A stretch of DNA of 64,000 bases from Branchipolynoe longqiensis (GCA_030323885.1 CM059190.1:107882258-107946257); one strand, 5' to 3'. Shown: positions 23,266 to 35,589, counted from the stretch's first letter. A program made the numbers and translations. The notes: generated from the sequence alone by a model not told the origin.

Positions 23266-23542
23266 GTGTGGAGGTCCCTGCATGCACTGCTCTAACACCC
23301 CTGCGCCTGGCGTGATACTCACTCGGAATTGTATGCATGTGTATTTGTTTATATGTTTATGGATACATATGTATAAAACTTGCTATGGTGGAGGAAAAGG
23401 AAAGGAGAGCAAACGAGGAGTGGGTTGGAACCTTCCAGTTTTATTTTGCAAGAAAAGCCCATGGCCGGGCAAACGAAATAGCCAAAGGGGGCCCTCAAAG
23501 AGAGCCCCCCCCCCCACCCAACCACTACTCGCTTAACTCAAG

Positions 23543-24330
23543 CTAGGCCAGGGAAGAGGAAACCCTCAGGTCATTCATTATACAAACCTGCAATGGCGTT
23601 TTCAGGTAGGCGTAGACCGTTTCACTGGCCCAGTCACCCCTCACCTTAATCTCTTCAATTGTCGCACCACAAATAGCCAAAAAGGTTGTACCACCCCGGC
23701 GGAGGGAGTGGGAGGTAAAATCAAACTCACCTAGGCCAGCAATATTAGTAAATAGTTTTAGCATAGACTGGTAAGACGAATACGACATAGGAGTGGAACC
23801 GACATCAGCTGGCAGCCTAAAGGCCATATCGCCCGGCCCAGCAGGTATCTCATCAAAATGATTATGTGTCCAAAAGACTGCACAAAGAGCGAGGTTGCAA
23901 CACTTAGCGACAGGTATCTCGAGAATCCTCTCATTAAATTGGATGGTTTTGCATTTTTTAACCTGTACTACCATGCCCCAATCAAATAAGGTAAAATCTG
24001 ATCGGGTCAAGGTAAAATCTGAGGCACTGACCTGGCTTTTCCTAAGCAATGCACGAAATGACAGCAACACGGCTGCCCGCCAAGATGTGTGTCCAGAGTT
24101 TAGGGTCAAACCCTCAAAAATCTTAAGCAACATATTTGGAAGGAGAGAAGGGGCCATCCTCGGGGTATCACCCTTTGAGCGCCTTATACCCTTTAAGGTT
24201 GCGGTGACATAGTAGTCAGGGTATACGATTTCCGGGGCACCATTCTGCTTTAAATAAAAATTGAAGCCCGAAAGATAATTTAAAAAGAGCAAGGCGCAGC
24301 GCAAGTGACTTGCGAGCAGCAGTGGTGGAG
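23543..24330 (-). CDS. Tyrosine recombinase (Crypton/DIRS-type), possibly intact catalytic domain
   Basis: The frame runs from 24505 to 23543 (320 residues), but its first ~60 residues come from an AT-rich microsatellite, so I place the real protein from about 24330. Residues about 65-135 resemble a DNA-binding core (LSGFNFYLKQNG, then YPDYYVTATLKGIRR). The catalytic set is visible: Arg155 (LLRKSQ), Lys186 (KCKTIQ), His266 and Arg269 (HSLRRGG), Trp292 (GDW) and Tyr300 as probable nucleophile (VYAYLKTP). It would cut and rejoin DNA through a 3'-phosphotyrosine link. The N-terminus is missing or in another exon. The family match to 16074-17050 shows it is a mobile-element gene. Loss of the N-terminal part means activity is uncertain. 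Confidence 0.8.
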
Positions 24331-24582
24331 TAGCATCGGGGCAACAGCAGCCTCGAAGCAAATTTATATACGAGAAGAACAATAATAAATAAATAAATAA
24401 TAAATAAGTTAGATAAAACCCCGCCTCTTTATATGTATATAATAATTTATATTTCACATATGTACATATATTTACATATATGCACATATGTACATATACG
24501 TACATATGTATGCATATATATGTACATACATGTAGATATATACATATATATATATGTGAATAGACAAAAATATATACATTTA

Positions 24583-24752
24583 CAGTAAAACCACCCTAAC
24601 TGACCACCTCCCCAGATCGACCACTCCCCTATAGCGATCACTTTACTTGGATCCCAACAATACCATTGTAACCTTATTCTAACTCCCTAAACCGACCACC
24701 TCCCTAAATGGGCCTCCTAAAGTCGGTCACAAGATATATATAGGTTTTACTG
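24583..24752. mobile_element. pogo/Tigger-like MITE
   Basis: Left end cagtaaaaccaccctaactg and right end 'atataggttttactg' are imperfect inverted repeats of the CAGTAAAACC type seen in pogo-like Tc1/mariner elements. The interior has diverged repeats of 'ccgaccacctccc'. No coding capacity. Confidence 0.6.
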
Positions 24753-24904
24753 CTACAAAAACATACATCGCCACAGCGGTCAAACTGCACATTAATCTTA
24801 TATAAAATTCAACCTTGGTAATTAACTTGGTGGTCAAAGGACTACCATAGCTAAATCGAGGTAAGCTTTCCAACCTGTCAAACGGGTGCAAAACCCACCC
24901 TTAC

Positions 24905-24937
24905 TATATATGCACACTGAGTATATTGATCTTGTAC

Positions 24938-24980
<43 letters not shown>
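24905..24980. repeat. (TA)n microsatellite
   Basis: A run of tatata of about 45 bp with a degenerate flank. Confidence 0.85.
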
Positions 24981-24983
<3 letters not shown>

Positions 24984-25024
24984 CATCCTCGTCCCCCGGG
25001 CGGGCGCTTGACGTGCTGCACTCA

Positions 25025-25200
25025 GTTAACCCTTCCCGGCTGAAAGAGCAACTTGTCAGGAGCCACAACCTGGCGATTCATTATTGAATGAGTTACTGAG
25101 AGTTTACATTTCTGTTCACATACACCGACGTAATTACCTAAATAACACATCACATGTGATTAAGGAGGCCGGGCGCCGCTCCCCAAGGCCGGCCCGGGAT
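25025..25200. repeat. Dispersed repeat E, copy 2
   Basis: Counterpart of 18618-18785, ending in the same kind of GC-rich ggccggcccggg text just before the 39-bp array. Confidence 0.55.
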
Positions 25201-25204
25201 CACC

Positions 25205-25720
25205 TCCACCCCGGAACATCCCCATCAGCCACGGTCTCCGGACACGGACGGCGGCGCAGACAGCCCGGCGAGCCGCCCCCGGACGGCCCCCCCCCCCCCC
25301 CCCCCCCCGCAGACAGCCCGGTGAGCCGCCCCCGGACGGGCCCCCGCAGACAGCCTGGCGAGTGGCCCCTGGACGGGCCGCCCCGCAGTCCGCCCGGCGA
25401 GCCGCCCCCCCGGACAGACCGCCCCACAGTCCGCACGGTGAGCCACCCCCGGATGGGCCGCACCGTGTCCGGCCGGCGAGCTGCCCCTGGACGCCCCCCC
25501 CCCCCCTCCCCCCCACAGATAGCCCGGCGAGCCACCCCCAGACAGGCCACCCTGCAGTCCGCCCGGCGAGTCACCCCCAGACGGGCCGCCCCGCAGACCG
25601 CCCGGCGAGCCACCCCCGGACGGGCCGAACCGTGTCCGGCCGTACTGCCACCTGGCGGGACGTCCTGCAACGTGTCCGGCCTCCCGGTGTCGGCACGGCC
25701 GGCAGCCGTCACCTGGAGGT
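25205..25720. repeat. 39-bp GC-rich array
   Basis: About 12 units of about 39 bp around cccggcgagccacccccgga + cgggccgccccgcagaccg. It includes C homopolymers near 25290-25310 and 25494-25513. Pro/Arg-rich and Gly-rich frames on both strands are artefacts. The C runs could be sequencing or polishing weak points. Confidence 0.88.
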
Positions 25721-25859
25721 CCGGCGTCCACCCGTCACACTTAAGGAGTCAATCCGCCCCTGGCAGGAGGGCCGGGTGTCACTAACATAAATGGCGGCGC
25801 GGCGCACGCGACTCTAGCTCGTTAGTGAAGTGGGCCCTGGACGCGCTCCAAGCCGGCCG

Positions 25860-26665
25860 TAATGGTGCCCCACATGCTACAGACTGACCGGAAGTACTCA
25901 CCCTCTGGTGGCGCCCCCTAGAGGCCGTAATGGTGCCCCATATGCTACAGACTAGCCGGAAGTACAAACCCTCTGGTGGCGCTCCCTACCGGTCATAATG
26001 GTGCCCCACATTCTACAGACTAACTGGAAGTACTCACCCTCTGGTGGCGCCCCCTAGAGGCCGTAATGGTGCCCCACATTCTACAGACTAACTGGAAGTA
26101 CTCACCCTCTGGTGGCGCCCCCTACCGGCCGTAATGGTAACCCACATGCTACAGACTAGCCGGAAGTACTCACCCTCAAGTGGCACCCCTTAGAGGCCGT
26201 AATGGTAACCCACATGCTACAGACTAACTGGAAGTACTCGCCCTCTGGTGGCGCCCCCTAGAGGCCGTAATGGTGCCCCACATTCTACAGACTAGCCGGA
26301 AGTACTCACCATCTGGTGGTGCCCCCTAGAGGCCGTATTGGTGCCCCACATGCTACAGACTAGCCGGAAGTACTCCCCCTCAAGTGGCGCCCCCTAGAGG
26401 CCGTAATGGTGCCCCACATTCTACAGACTAACTACCGGCTGTAATGGTGACCCACACTACCGGCCGTAATGGTGACCCACATGCTAGAGACTAGCCGGAA
26501 GTACTCACCATCAAGTGGTGCCCCCTAGAGGCCGTAATGGTAACCCACATGCTAGAGACTAGCCGGAAGTACTCACCATCAAGTGGCGCCCCCTAGAGGC
26601 TGTAAGGGTAACCCACATGCTACAGACTAACCTGAAGTACTCACCCCCTGGTGGTGCTCCCTAGC
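25860..26665. repeat. 68-bp satellite with CTCF-like motifs
   Basis: About 11-12 units of 68 bp, consensus ggccgtaatggtgccccaca + tgctacagactagccggaag + tactcaccctctggtggcgc + cccctaga. On the minus strand the junction of two units reads CCTCTAGGGGGCGCC, 14 of 15 positions of the vertebrate CTCF core CCASYAGRKGGCRSY. Several units keep this exactly (for example 25910-25924); others have CTACCGG or CTTAGAGG variants. Confidence 0.88.
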
Positions 26666-26734
26666 GGCACGCACGGCGTCTGCAACAAAGAAGCAACGCA
26701 TGAACACGGACGTCAAGAATGGGACGCGAGGCAG

Positions 26735-27715
26735 GCAGAGACATAGTCATACATGGAGCTCCACAGTCATACATGGAACACCACATTGATACATAAAGCA
26801 ACAGAGTCATACATAGAGCACAAGAGTCATACAGGCAGCACCAGAGTCATATATATAGTATCAGTCATAGATTGATTGATTGGGGGTTGCTTTACGCCAT
26901 GTTGGCAGCATGGGCCATATTCACGCTGAGAAATGTTTTTTTTTTTTTCAAACCATCGCTTTTACATGTAAAAGCAGACAATCAATTATGTGCCAATAGA
27001 CACTCATTAAATTAGAAAGCTCACAATCATATATTTGTGGTCAAGGGAAACAAATTCCCATAGAAAAAGAAAAGTTTTATTAATAATTGATAGAATCTAT
27101 TTAGTAAACTATGTGAGGTGGTACAGTCCATCTGCGCTCAAAAAGGCTAAATTGTTTTCCTGTTTTACCTTAGTAAAAAGGTCACACATACTGTCTGCAG
27201 TGTAGAAATGTTGGTGCAGGGCAACAAAATCAACACAACTTAGTAAAATGTGTTTGACTGTCAGCGGGGACTGACACCCAATACATTCAGGGGGAGGTTC
27301 CCCCTTGAGCAGAAAAGCATGTGTAAGCCACAAGTGGCCAATACGGCAGTGGCTAAGGACCACTTGGTCCCGCCGACCTCCCGCATGAGTCTGTGGTGGG
27401 ATCCCACAGATGGTTCAATTTCTTTAAGTTTATTAATGTTTTCATCCCACTCATGTTGCCATTTGGATTTTCTGTGGGTGGCTATCAGTGGTTTCAGATC
27501 AGAGTGAGGGATCAGACATGGTTCAAGATCACAGTTCAGGGCATTCTTTGCAGGCATCAGTCATACATAGAGCATCAGAGTCATACATAGAGCATCAGTC
27601 ACGCATAGTGCATTCGTCATACATGGAGCATCATAGTCATACATAGAGCATCGGTCATACATAGAACATTAGTCATACATAGAACATCAGAGTCATACAT
27701 AGAGCACCAGAAGTG
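26735..27715. repeat. 18-bp array (agtcatacatagagcatc), split by a LINE
   Basis: Short repeats of 'agtcatacatagagca' occur at 26735-26868 and 27556-27712. The LINE fragment at 26871-27555 lies between them, so the array predates the insertion. Confidence 0.85.
26871..27555 (-). pseudogene. LINE ORF2 C-terminus with zinc-binding motif, frameshifted
   Basis: Minus-strand frames 27557-27261 and 27363-27109 are two parts of one protein end, offset by a frameshift near 27340. The second part has the pattern usual in C-termini of Jockey/I-like LINEs: LSHCRIGHLWLTHAFLLKG, then C-x2-C-x7-H-x4-C (CIGCQSPLTVKHILLSC). The 3' end lies at the left, with an (ATTG)n run at 26871-26883 as tail. 5'-truncated and inactive; the clade assignment is approximate. 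Confidence 0.8.
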
Positions 27716-27789
27716 TAAATGAATAGTGCATCGTGCTACTCAGTACATAGAGTACCATGAAAGATGACCAACAGACAGTCGCTATGGTG

Positions 27790-28070
27790 AAGATCTCCTG
27801 TGGTACCGCAGTAGAAGGTTCAGAAGGAGCCACAAGGTCACTGCCAGGTACCCCACATGGGTCAAGGTCAAATCTGCCAGAGTAGAAGGTGCAGAGTGAA
27901 CAATAAGGTCACTGCTGGTGCTCCACTTGGGTCAATGTCAAATGTATCAGAGTAGAAGGTGGAGGGTGAGCCCTAAGGTCACTCACTGCCTGGTGCCCCA
28001 AACCGGTCAAAGTCAGGTGTTTCACAATCAAAGGTGTGGAGTGAACCAGGACGTCTCAGGGACCCTTCTC
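27790..28070. repeat. ~71-bp repeat, about 4 units
   Basis: Diverged units carrying 'aaggtcactgc', 'ggtcaaggtcaaat' and 'cagagtagaaggt'. Confidence 0.75.
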
Positions 28071-28074
28071 GCTA

Positions 28075-30560
28075 CATGGGGCTGGGTGGAGGTCGGCTAC
28101 ACAAAACTACACGAGACTACATGAGGCAGGCTGGGTGGAGGTGGGATACACAAGACTACACTGGACTACATGAGGGGGGCTGGGTGGAGGAGGGCTACAC
28201 AAGACTACACAATACTACATGAGGCAGGCTGGGTGGAGGTGGGCTACACAAGAGTACATGGGACTACCTGAGCCGGGCTGCGTGGAGGTGGACTACACAA
28301 GACTACACAAGACTACATGAGGCGGGGTGGGTGGAGGTGGGCTACACAAGACTACACGGGACTACATGAGGTGGGCTGGGTGGAGGTGGGCTACACAAGA
28401 CTACACGGGACTACATGAGGCGGGCTGGGTGGAGGTGGGCTACACAAGACTACATGAGACTACATGAGGCGGGGTGGGTGGAGGTGGGCTACACAAGACT
28501 ACACGGGACTACATGAGGTGGGCTGGGTGGAGGTGGGCTACACAAGACTACACGGGACTACATGAGGCGGGCTGGGTGGAGGTGGGCTACACAAGACTAC
28601 ATGAGACTACATGAGGCGGGGTGGGTGGAGGTGGGCTACACAAGACTACACGGGACTACATGAGGTGGGCTGGGTGGAGGTGGGCTACACAAGACTACAC
28701 AGGACTACATGAGGTGGGCTGGGTGGAGGTGGGCTACACAAGACTACACGAGACTACATGAGGCGGGCTGGGTGGAGGTGGACTACACAAGACTACACGG
28801 GACTACATGAGGCAGGCTGGGTGGAGGTGGGCTACACAAGACTACACGAGACTACATGAGGTGGGCTGGGTGGAGGTGGGCTACACAAGACTACACGGGA
28901 CTACATGAGGCAGGCTGGGTGGAGGTGGGCTACACAAGACTACACGGGATTACATGAGGTGGGCTGGGTGGAGGTGGGCTACACAAGATTACACGAGACT
29001 ACATGAGGCAGGCTGCGTGGAGGTGGGCTACACAAGACTACACGGGACTACATGAGGTGGGCTGCGTGGAGGTGGGCTACACAAGACTACACGAGACTAC
29101 ATGAGCCGGGCTGCGTGGAGGTGGGCTACACAAGACTACCAGGGACTACATGAGGCGGGCTGGGTGGAGGTGGGCTACACAAGACTACACGGGACTACAT
29201 GAGGTGGGCTGGGTGGAGGTGGGCTACACAAGACTACACAAGACTACATGAGGCAGGCTGGGTGGAGGTGGGCTACACAAGACTACACGGGACTACATGA
29301 GGCGGGGTGGGTGGAGGTGGGCTACACAAGACTACACAAGACTACATGAGGCAGGCTGGGTGGAGGTGGGCTACACAAGACTACACGGGACTACATGAGG
29401 CGGGGTGGGTGGAGGTGGGCTACACAAGACTACACGGGACTACATGAGGCGGGGTGGGTGGAGGTGGGCTACACAAGACTACACGGGACTACATGAGGCG
29501 GGCTGGGTGGAGGTGGGCTACACAAGACTACACAAGACTACATGAGGCAGGCTGGGTGGAGGTGGGCTACACAAGACTACACGGGACTACATGAGGCAGG
29601 CTGGGTGGAGGTGGGCTACACAAGACTACACGGGACTACATGAGGCGGGCTGGGTGGAGGTGGGCTACACAAGACTACACGGGACTACATGAGGCGGGGT
29701 GGGTGGAGGTGGCTACACAAGACTACACGGGACTACATGAGGCGGGGTGGGTGGAGGTGGGCTACACAAGACTACACGGGACTACATGAGGCGGGCTGGG
29801 TGGAGGTGGGCTACACAAGACTACACAAGACTACATGAGGCAGGCTGGGTCGAGGTGGGCTACACAAGACTACACAAGACTACATGAGGCAGCTGGGTGG
29901 AGGTGGGCTACACAAGACTACACGGGACTACATGAGGCGGGGTGGGTGGAGGTGGGCTACACAAGACTACACGGGACTTCATCAGGCGGGCTGGGTGGAG
30001 GTGGGCTACACAAGACTACACAAGACTACATGAGGCAGGCTGGGTGGAGGTGGGCTACACAAGACTACATGGGACTACATGAGGTGGGCTGGGTGGAGGT
30101 GGGCTACACAAGACTACACAAGACTACATGAGGCAGGGTGGGTGGAGGTGGGCTACACAAGACTACACGGGACTACATGAGGTGGGCTGGGTGGAGGTGG
30201 GCTACACAAGACTACACCGGACTACATGAGGCGGGCTGGGTGGAGGTGGGCTACACAAGACTACACAAGACTACATGAGGCAGGCTGGGTGGAGGTGGGC
30301 TACACAAGACTACACGGGACTACATGAGGCGGGGTGGGTGGAGGTGGGCTACACAAGACTACACGGGACTACATGAGGCAGGCTGGGTGGAGGTGGGCTA
30401 CACAAGACTACCCGGGACTACATGAGGCGGGCTGGGTGGAGGTGGGCTACACAAGACTACACGAGACTACATGAGCCGGGCTGCGTGGAGGTGGGCTACA
30501 CAAGACTACACAAGACTACATGAGGCGGGGTGGGTGGAGGTGGGCTGGGTGGGAGCGGAC
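28075..30560. repeat. 49-bp satellite array
   Basis: About 50 units of 49 bp: gctgggtggaggtgggctac + acaagactacacgggactac + atgaggcgg. Variation is limited to a few positions (cggg/caag/cgag; gcggg/gcagg/gtggg), indicating recent homogenisation. Confidence 0.94.
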
Positions 30561-30714
30561 TACATCAGGCGGACTACATTAGGTGTGTGTGTGGGGCGGG
30601 GTGTGTGGGGGCGACACCGACGCGCTGGTCTCCGGCAGCACCAGGTGACGTCAGTGCATTCTCATCACATTCAATTTTGTCGGAAGTGAAATTCACCTGA
30701 CTTTATACTCGGCA

Positions 30715-31315
30715 GCACAGGATGCACGTCATACCGCCGTCAGCGGCATCTGGCGGCCACTGCAGTACACATCGGCACACAGCGGCACCAGCGGCACCAG
30801 CGACATACAGCAGCACACATCGGCACACAGCAGCACACAGCAGCCCACAGCAGCACCCAGCAGCACACAGCAGCACACAGCGGCACACAACAGCACACAG
30901 CGGCACATAGCACACCACAACAGCACCCAGCACCACACAGCGGCACACATCAGCACACAGCACCACACAGCGGCACACATCAGCACACAGCACCAAACAG
31001 CGGCGCACAGCGGCACACAGCACCACACAGTGCCACAGACCGGCACACAGCGGTACACAGCACCACACATCGGCACACAGCCGTACACAACACCACACAT
31101 CACCAGACAGCGGTACGCAGCAACACACAGCGCCACACAGCGGCACACAATGCCTCACAGCGCTACACAGCGGCACACAGTGGCACACAGCGGCACACAG
31201 CGGCACACAGCGGCATACAACGGCACACAACGACACGCAACACCACACAGCGGCACACAGCGGCACACAACACCACACAGCGGCACACAGCGGCACACAA
31301 CGATGCACAACGCTA
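30715..31315. repeat. 10-bp array (cggcacacag)
   Basis: About 55 units of cggcacacag and variants (cagcacacag, caccacacag). Cys/Val-rich and His/Thr-rich frames on both strands are artefacts. Confidence 0.92.
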
Positions 31316-31368
31316 CAGGTAATTGGTTATCAATATAACTTAAATACGAGGCACAAAGCACCCCTAAT

Positions 31369-32053
31369 GGCCCTGTCACACTACGACGTAATGACGTCAG
31401 CGTAGGGAGAACGTGAAGAACGTTGAACTTCTGGGCGTGGTATGCAAATTTGGGCACAAGTTGAACGTGGATGCAGCGTAGTGGACAAGAGCGTAACGTC
31501 GGTAAAGCGTAGTAATACCGTCATTCAATGAGAGAGGACAACGTCATTACGCTCACGGAACGTTATGAACGTTATTCCATCGCCAGAAGAACGTTACGTG
31601 ACATTACCTACGTCATGAGACATTGAACGTACATTGAATGCACATTCTCCTGACGTTCTCCTGACGTTCTCCTGACGTTCTCCTGACGTTCTCCTGACAT
31701 TCTCCTGACGTTCTCCTGACGTTCCCATTATGCCACGTGGGCATTTGCACTCGGTTTAATGTGGGTCAACATAGTGGAACGTAGTTGAACCTAGTGAGCA
31801 GCATTGACGTTCACCGACGTTCACCGAACGTGAACAGAACGTACGGCGAACATAAACCCTTATGTTCGAGCTACGTCAAAATTGTTGAACATGTCCAAAA
31901 CCTTGATGTAACTCGACGTAACACGACGTAATGTGACGTAGCTCGACGTCATTCTAACATCATTCTGACGTCATCATGATGTAACCCAACGTAATGACGA
32001 AAAATGACCACGTTAGGCTCACGTTGGCTCGTTACGGCGTAGTGTGACAGGGG
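31369..32053. mobile_element. MITE-A copy 2
   Basis: Collinear with 11046-11738 over its whole length, including 'cacaagttgaacgtggatgc', the 'ttctcctgacg' run and the inverted end 'gcgtagtgtgacagggg'. The flanks are TAAT (31365-31368) and TATAA, less clear than TTAA. Confidence 0.82.
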
Positions 32054-32380
32054 TATAACCGTCCTGTGTGTGTGGGCGTGAGAGTGGTTTGTGTGTGGGT
32101 GTTGGCGTGTCTGGGTGCAGGTTGGGGGTGCGTGTGGGTGCAGGTGGGGTGTGGGGCCGGAGGCGGCTGCTAACTAACCCTCCACCATCTAGTGATTTAC
32201 TGTCTGCAAGCAAACATCGACATACAGACCGCGCCCAATATTGCTGCACACGCGCCATACTAGGGACACATAATCAGTATTACCAGAACTGGGTTATGAC
32301 TATTAGAAAGCTACGCCAACACCGCCTGGCCGGCAATCTGTCGTTGTCTGGCACCGACCCGTCTGAGGCACCGTGGGGTG
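32054..32380. other. Stretch without recognised feature
   Basis: A short GT-rich part, then unique sequence. No gene seen. Confidence 0.45.
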
Positions 32381-32940
32381 GGGTGAGGGTGTGAGGGTGT
32401 GTGGTGAGGTGAGAGTGTGAAGGCATGTGGTGAGGTGATGGTGTGAGGGTGTGTGGTGAGGTGAGGGTGTGAGGTGAGGTGTGAGGGTGTGTGGTGAGGT
32501 GAGGGTGTGAGGATGTGTGGTGAGGTGAGGGTGTGAGGTGAGGGTGTGTGGGTGTGTGGGTGTGTGGGTGTGTGTTGAAGGTGAGGGTGTGCGGTGAGGG
32601 TGTGAGGTGAGAGTGTGAAGGTATGTGGTGAGGTGATGGTGTGAGGTGAGGGTGTGAGGTGAGGGTGTGTGGGTGTGTGGTGAAGGTGAGGGTGTGCGGT
32701 GAGGGTGTGAGGTGAGAGTGTGAAGGTATGTGGTGAGGTGAGGGTGTGAGGTGAGGGTGTGAGGTGAGGGTGTGTGGGTGTGTGGTGAAGGTGAGGGTGT
32801 GCGGTGAGGGTGTGAGGTGAGAGTGTGAAGGTATGTGGTGAGATGATCGTGTGAGGTGAGGGTGTGAGGTGAGGGTGTGTTGGGGTGAGGGTGTGCGGTG
32901 AGGTGAGGGTGTGCAGTGAGGTGAGGGTGTCTGGGAATAT
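32381..32940. repeat. G/T-rich array (gtgaggtgagggtgtg)
   Basis: Mixed short units with a longer-range period of about 108-120 bp, visible from the recurring 'gagagtgtgaaggtatgtgg'. The His/Pro/Thr/Ser frames on the minus strand are artefacts. Confidence 0.88.
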
Positions 32941-32984
32941 GGTGGCGTGTGGTGGCTTGTGATTGATTGACACTCGGAGTGACA

Positions 32985-33690
32985 GTATGCCACCCTCACT
33001 GTCACCCGTTATGTGTCCAACATGCAGCATGCACACTGTACTCATACCCTGTTTGACACCCGCAGTGACAGCATGCCACACTCACTGTCACCACGCTCTG
33101 TGTCCACAAGCAACATTCACTCTACTCACACCCTGATTGGCACTCGGAGTGACAGCATGCCACCCTCACTGTCACCCCATTCTGTGTCCAACAAGCAGTG
33201 TGCACTGTATTCACACCCTGATTGACACCCAGAGTGACAGCATGCCACCCTCACTGTCACCCCATTCTGTGTCCAACAAGTAGTGTGCGCTGTACTCACA
33301 CCCTGATTGACATCCAGAGTGACAGCATGCCACCCTCACTGTCACCCCGCTCTGTGTCAGACAAGCAACATTCACTGTACTCACATCCTGATTGGCACTC
33401 GGAGTGACAGCATGCCACCCTCACTGTCACCCCATTCTGTGACCAACAATCAGTATGCACTGTGCTCACACCCTGATTGACACCCAGAGTGTCAGAATGC
33501 CACCTTCAATGTCACCCCGTTCTGTGTCCAACAAGCAACATTCACTGTACTCACACCGTGATTGGCACTCGGAGTGACAGCATTATGCCCTCACTGTCAC
33601 CCCGCTCTGTGTCAGACAAGCAGCATGCACACTGTACTCACACCCCGATTGACACCTGGAGTGACAGCATTCCCCAATCACTGTCACCCC
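32985..33690. repeat. 85-bp satellite array
   Basis: About 8 units of 85 bp containing gtgacagcatgccaccctca, 'ctgtcaccccgttctgtgtc' and 'actcacaccctgattgacac'. Confidence 0.92.
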
Positions 33691-33694
33691 GCTA

Positions 33695-34110
33695 TGTATC
33701 TGGGGACGTCTGCATCCCTCCCGTCCGCTTGTTCCGCGCATTACTAACTATTACCACGGCTGTTTTTGACGTGCTTGGAGGCGATTTGTTGGTGACACGG
33801 GGGTGGTTTTGCTGGTTTCCCTCTCAGCTCGTCCGACTGCGGAACGTGAACATGGTGTCACCTCATACCCGACTTGTTGCCGGTAGTTCCGCCCGCCGCC
33901 GCCTCGTCTGTCTGCGCAGGCGCCTCGCCGCCGGAACAGGTACCACTCATTGACCTGTGTGTGACCCGAGAGGTGAAGGTCCTCGAGTGAATCTCAGTGC
34001 AACTCATTCCACGTGTCACCAGCTTATTGTCACGGGTCACGTGGACGGCGCGTCGCCATGGTGACGGCGGAACCGCAGCAGCGCCCTCTGCCGCGATTCC
34101 CGGAAAACAG
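33695..34110. promoter_or_regulatory. CpG-rich unique segment with E-box and X-box-like motif
   Basis: A non-repetitive GC-rich island between two arrays. It contains CACGTG at 34038-34043 and GTCGCCATGGTGAC at 34052-34065, which resembles the RFX X-box (GTNRCC-N2-RGYAAC) with one mismatch. It could be a promoter or enhancer of a gene outside or unrecognised here; no open frame follows that I can support. Confidence 0.3.
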
Positions 34111-34935
34111 GCTGTAATAACGTGGTATGTACGCTATATATAGCACTGGGGCTAAGGGTGGGTGGGGTTGTGGCGCCGGGTACTTAATCCATTGTTAACA
34201 CGCTGTAATAACGTGGTATGTACGCTATATGTAGCACTGGGGCTGAGGGTGGGCGGGGTTGTGGCACCGGGTACTTAATCCATTGTTAACACACTGTAAT
34301 AACGTGGTATGTATGCTATATATAGCAAAGGGGCTAGGGATGTGAGGGGTTGTGGCGCCGGGTACTTAATCCATTGTTAACACACTGTAATAACGTGGTA
34401 TGTAGGCTATATATAGCACTGGGGCTAGGGATGTGAGGGGTTGTGGCGCCGGGTACTTAATCCATTGTTAACACGCTGTAATAACGTGGTACATACGCTA
34501 TATGTAGCACTGGGGCTAGAGGTGGGTGGGGTTGTGGCACCGGGTACTTAATCCATTGTTAACACGCTGTAATAATTAGGTATATATGCTATGTATAGCA
34601 CTGGGGCTAGGGGTGGGTGGGGTTGTGGCACCGGGTACTTAATCCATTGTTAACACGCTGTAATAACGTGGTATGTACGCTATATATAGCACTGGGGCTA
34701 GGGGTGGGCAGGGTTGTGGCGCCGGGTACTTAATCCATTGTTAACAGATTGTACTAATGTGGTATGTATGCTATATATAGCACTGGGGCTGAGGGTGTGC
34801 AGGGTTGTGGCGCCGGGTACTTAATCCATTGTTAACACGCTGTGATAACGTGGTATGTACGCTATATAGCACTGGGGCTAGGGTTGGGCGGGGTTGTGGT
34901 GCCGGGTACTTAATCCATTGTTAATTCGTAGATAA
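34110..34935. repeat. 91-bp satellite array
   Basis: Nine units of 91 bp: gctgtaataacgtggtatgt + acgctatatatagcactggg, a G-rich middle, then gccgggtacttaatccattg + ttaacac. The units are highly alike. Confidence 0.93.
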
Positions 34936-34977
34936 CACGGCTGTGATTATAATGTTGGTTATTTGAAGGTACACCAT

Positions 34978-35045
34978 ATGAGGTGGCCGAATCGCTGCAG
35001 CTCATGCTTCCTCTGTGGAAGGTCAGGAATTCAAAGCCCTGCAAA
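34978..35045 (+). mobile_element. Possible tRNA-like SINE head
   Basis: 'aggtggccgaatcgctgcag' followed by 'ggaattcaaagccc' has the spacing of degenerate A and B boxes. Weak. Confidence 0.25.
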
Positions 35046-35199
35046 GTTAATGATATACCATATGATTACATATTGTGGGTAGTACTGAGCTGATGTCTGA
35101 TGTTAGCCATATACTGATATAGGCAATATCTCTAATTGTCATGTGTGGCAATGTTGATCAAATAATGTTGAAACTAAAGAATGCCAACCCAAATAGACC

Positions 35200-35543
35200 C
35201 TGCCAGTTAAGCTAGTGACATATGTTGGCAGAATCTGGAACCACTCTATTCAGGTACTTTCCCTGAGTACCTGTGATTTCACATGCTATTTCTCCGTAAA
35301 AATGCATGGAAAAATAATAAAATGTCTGATTCTATTCAGATATTTATATCGCAACAGGCATCAAGTTCTTATCCTTGTAATATAGATACAAAGAAGACAA
35401 CTATATAGTTTTTCCTTCTGGAATTTCACCACCGCTCTGTTCTTGTGTCTTACATACACCCCACCAGTTAAGCTAGTGTCATCTATCGGCAGAATCTGGA
35501 CCCACTCTGTTTTGGTACTTTCTAGCTTAACTGGCGGGGTATA
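35200..35543. mobile_element. Small palindromic MITE and a partial copy
   Basis: 35456-35543 has inverted ends (ccccaccagttaagctag at left, ctagcttaactggcgggg at right) around 'ggcagaatctgg'. A left half of the same element lies at about 35200-35270 (gccagttaagctagtgacat). Confidence 0.6.
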
Positions 35544-35589
35544 TTTGTGATATATTCGCTGGATATACATGATGTGACATCTGCATTCA

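Noticed and set aside
25084..25790. Arg/Pro-rich frames of 142-233 residues
   Set aside because: GC-rich 39-bp repeat with open frames on both strands and C homopolymers likely to contain errors.
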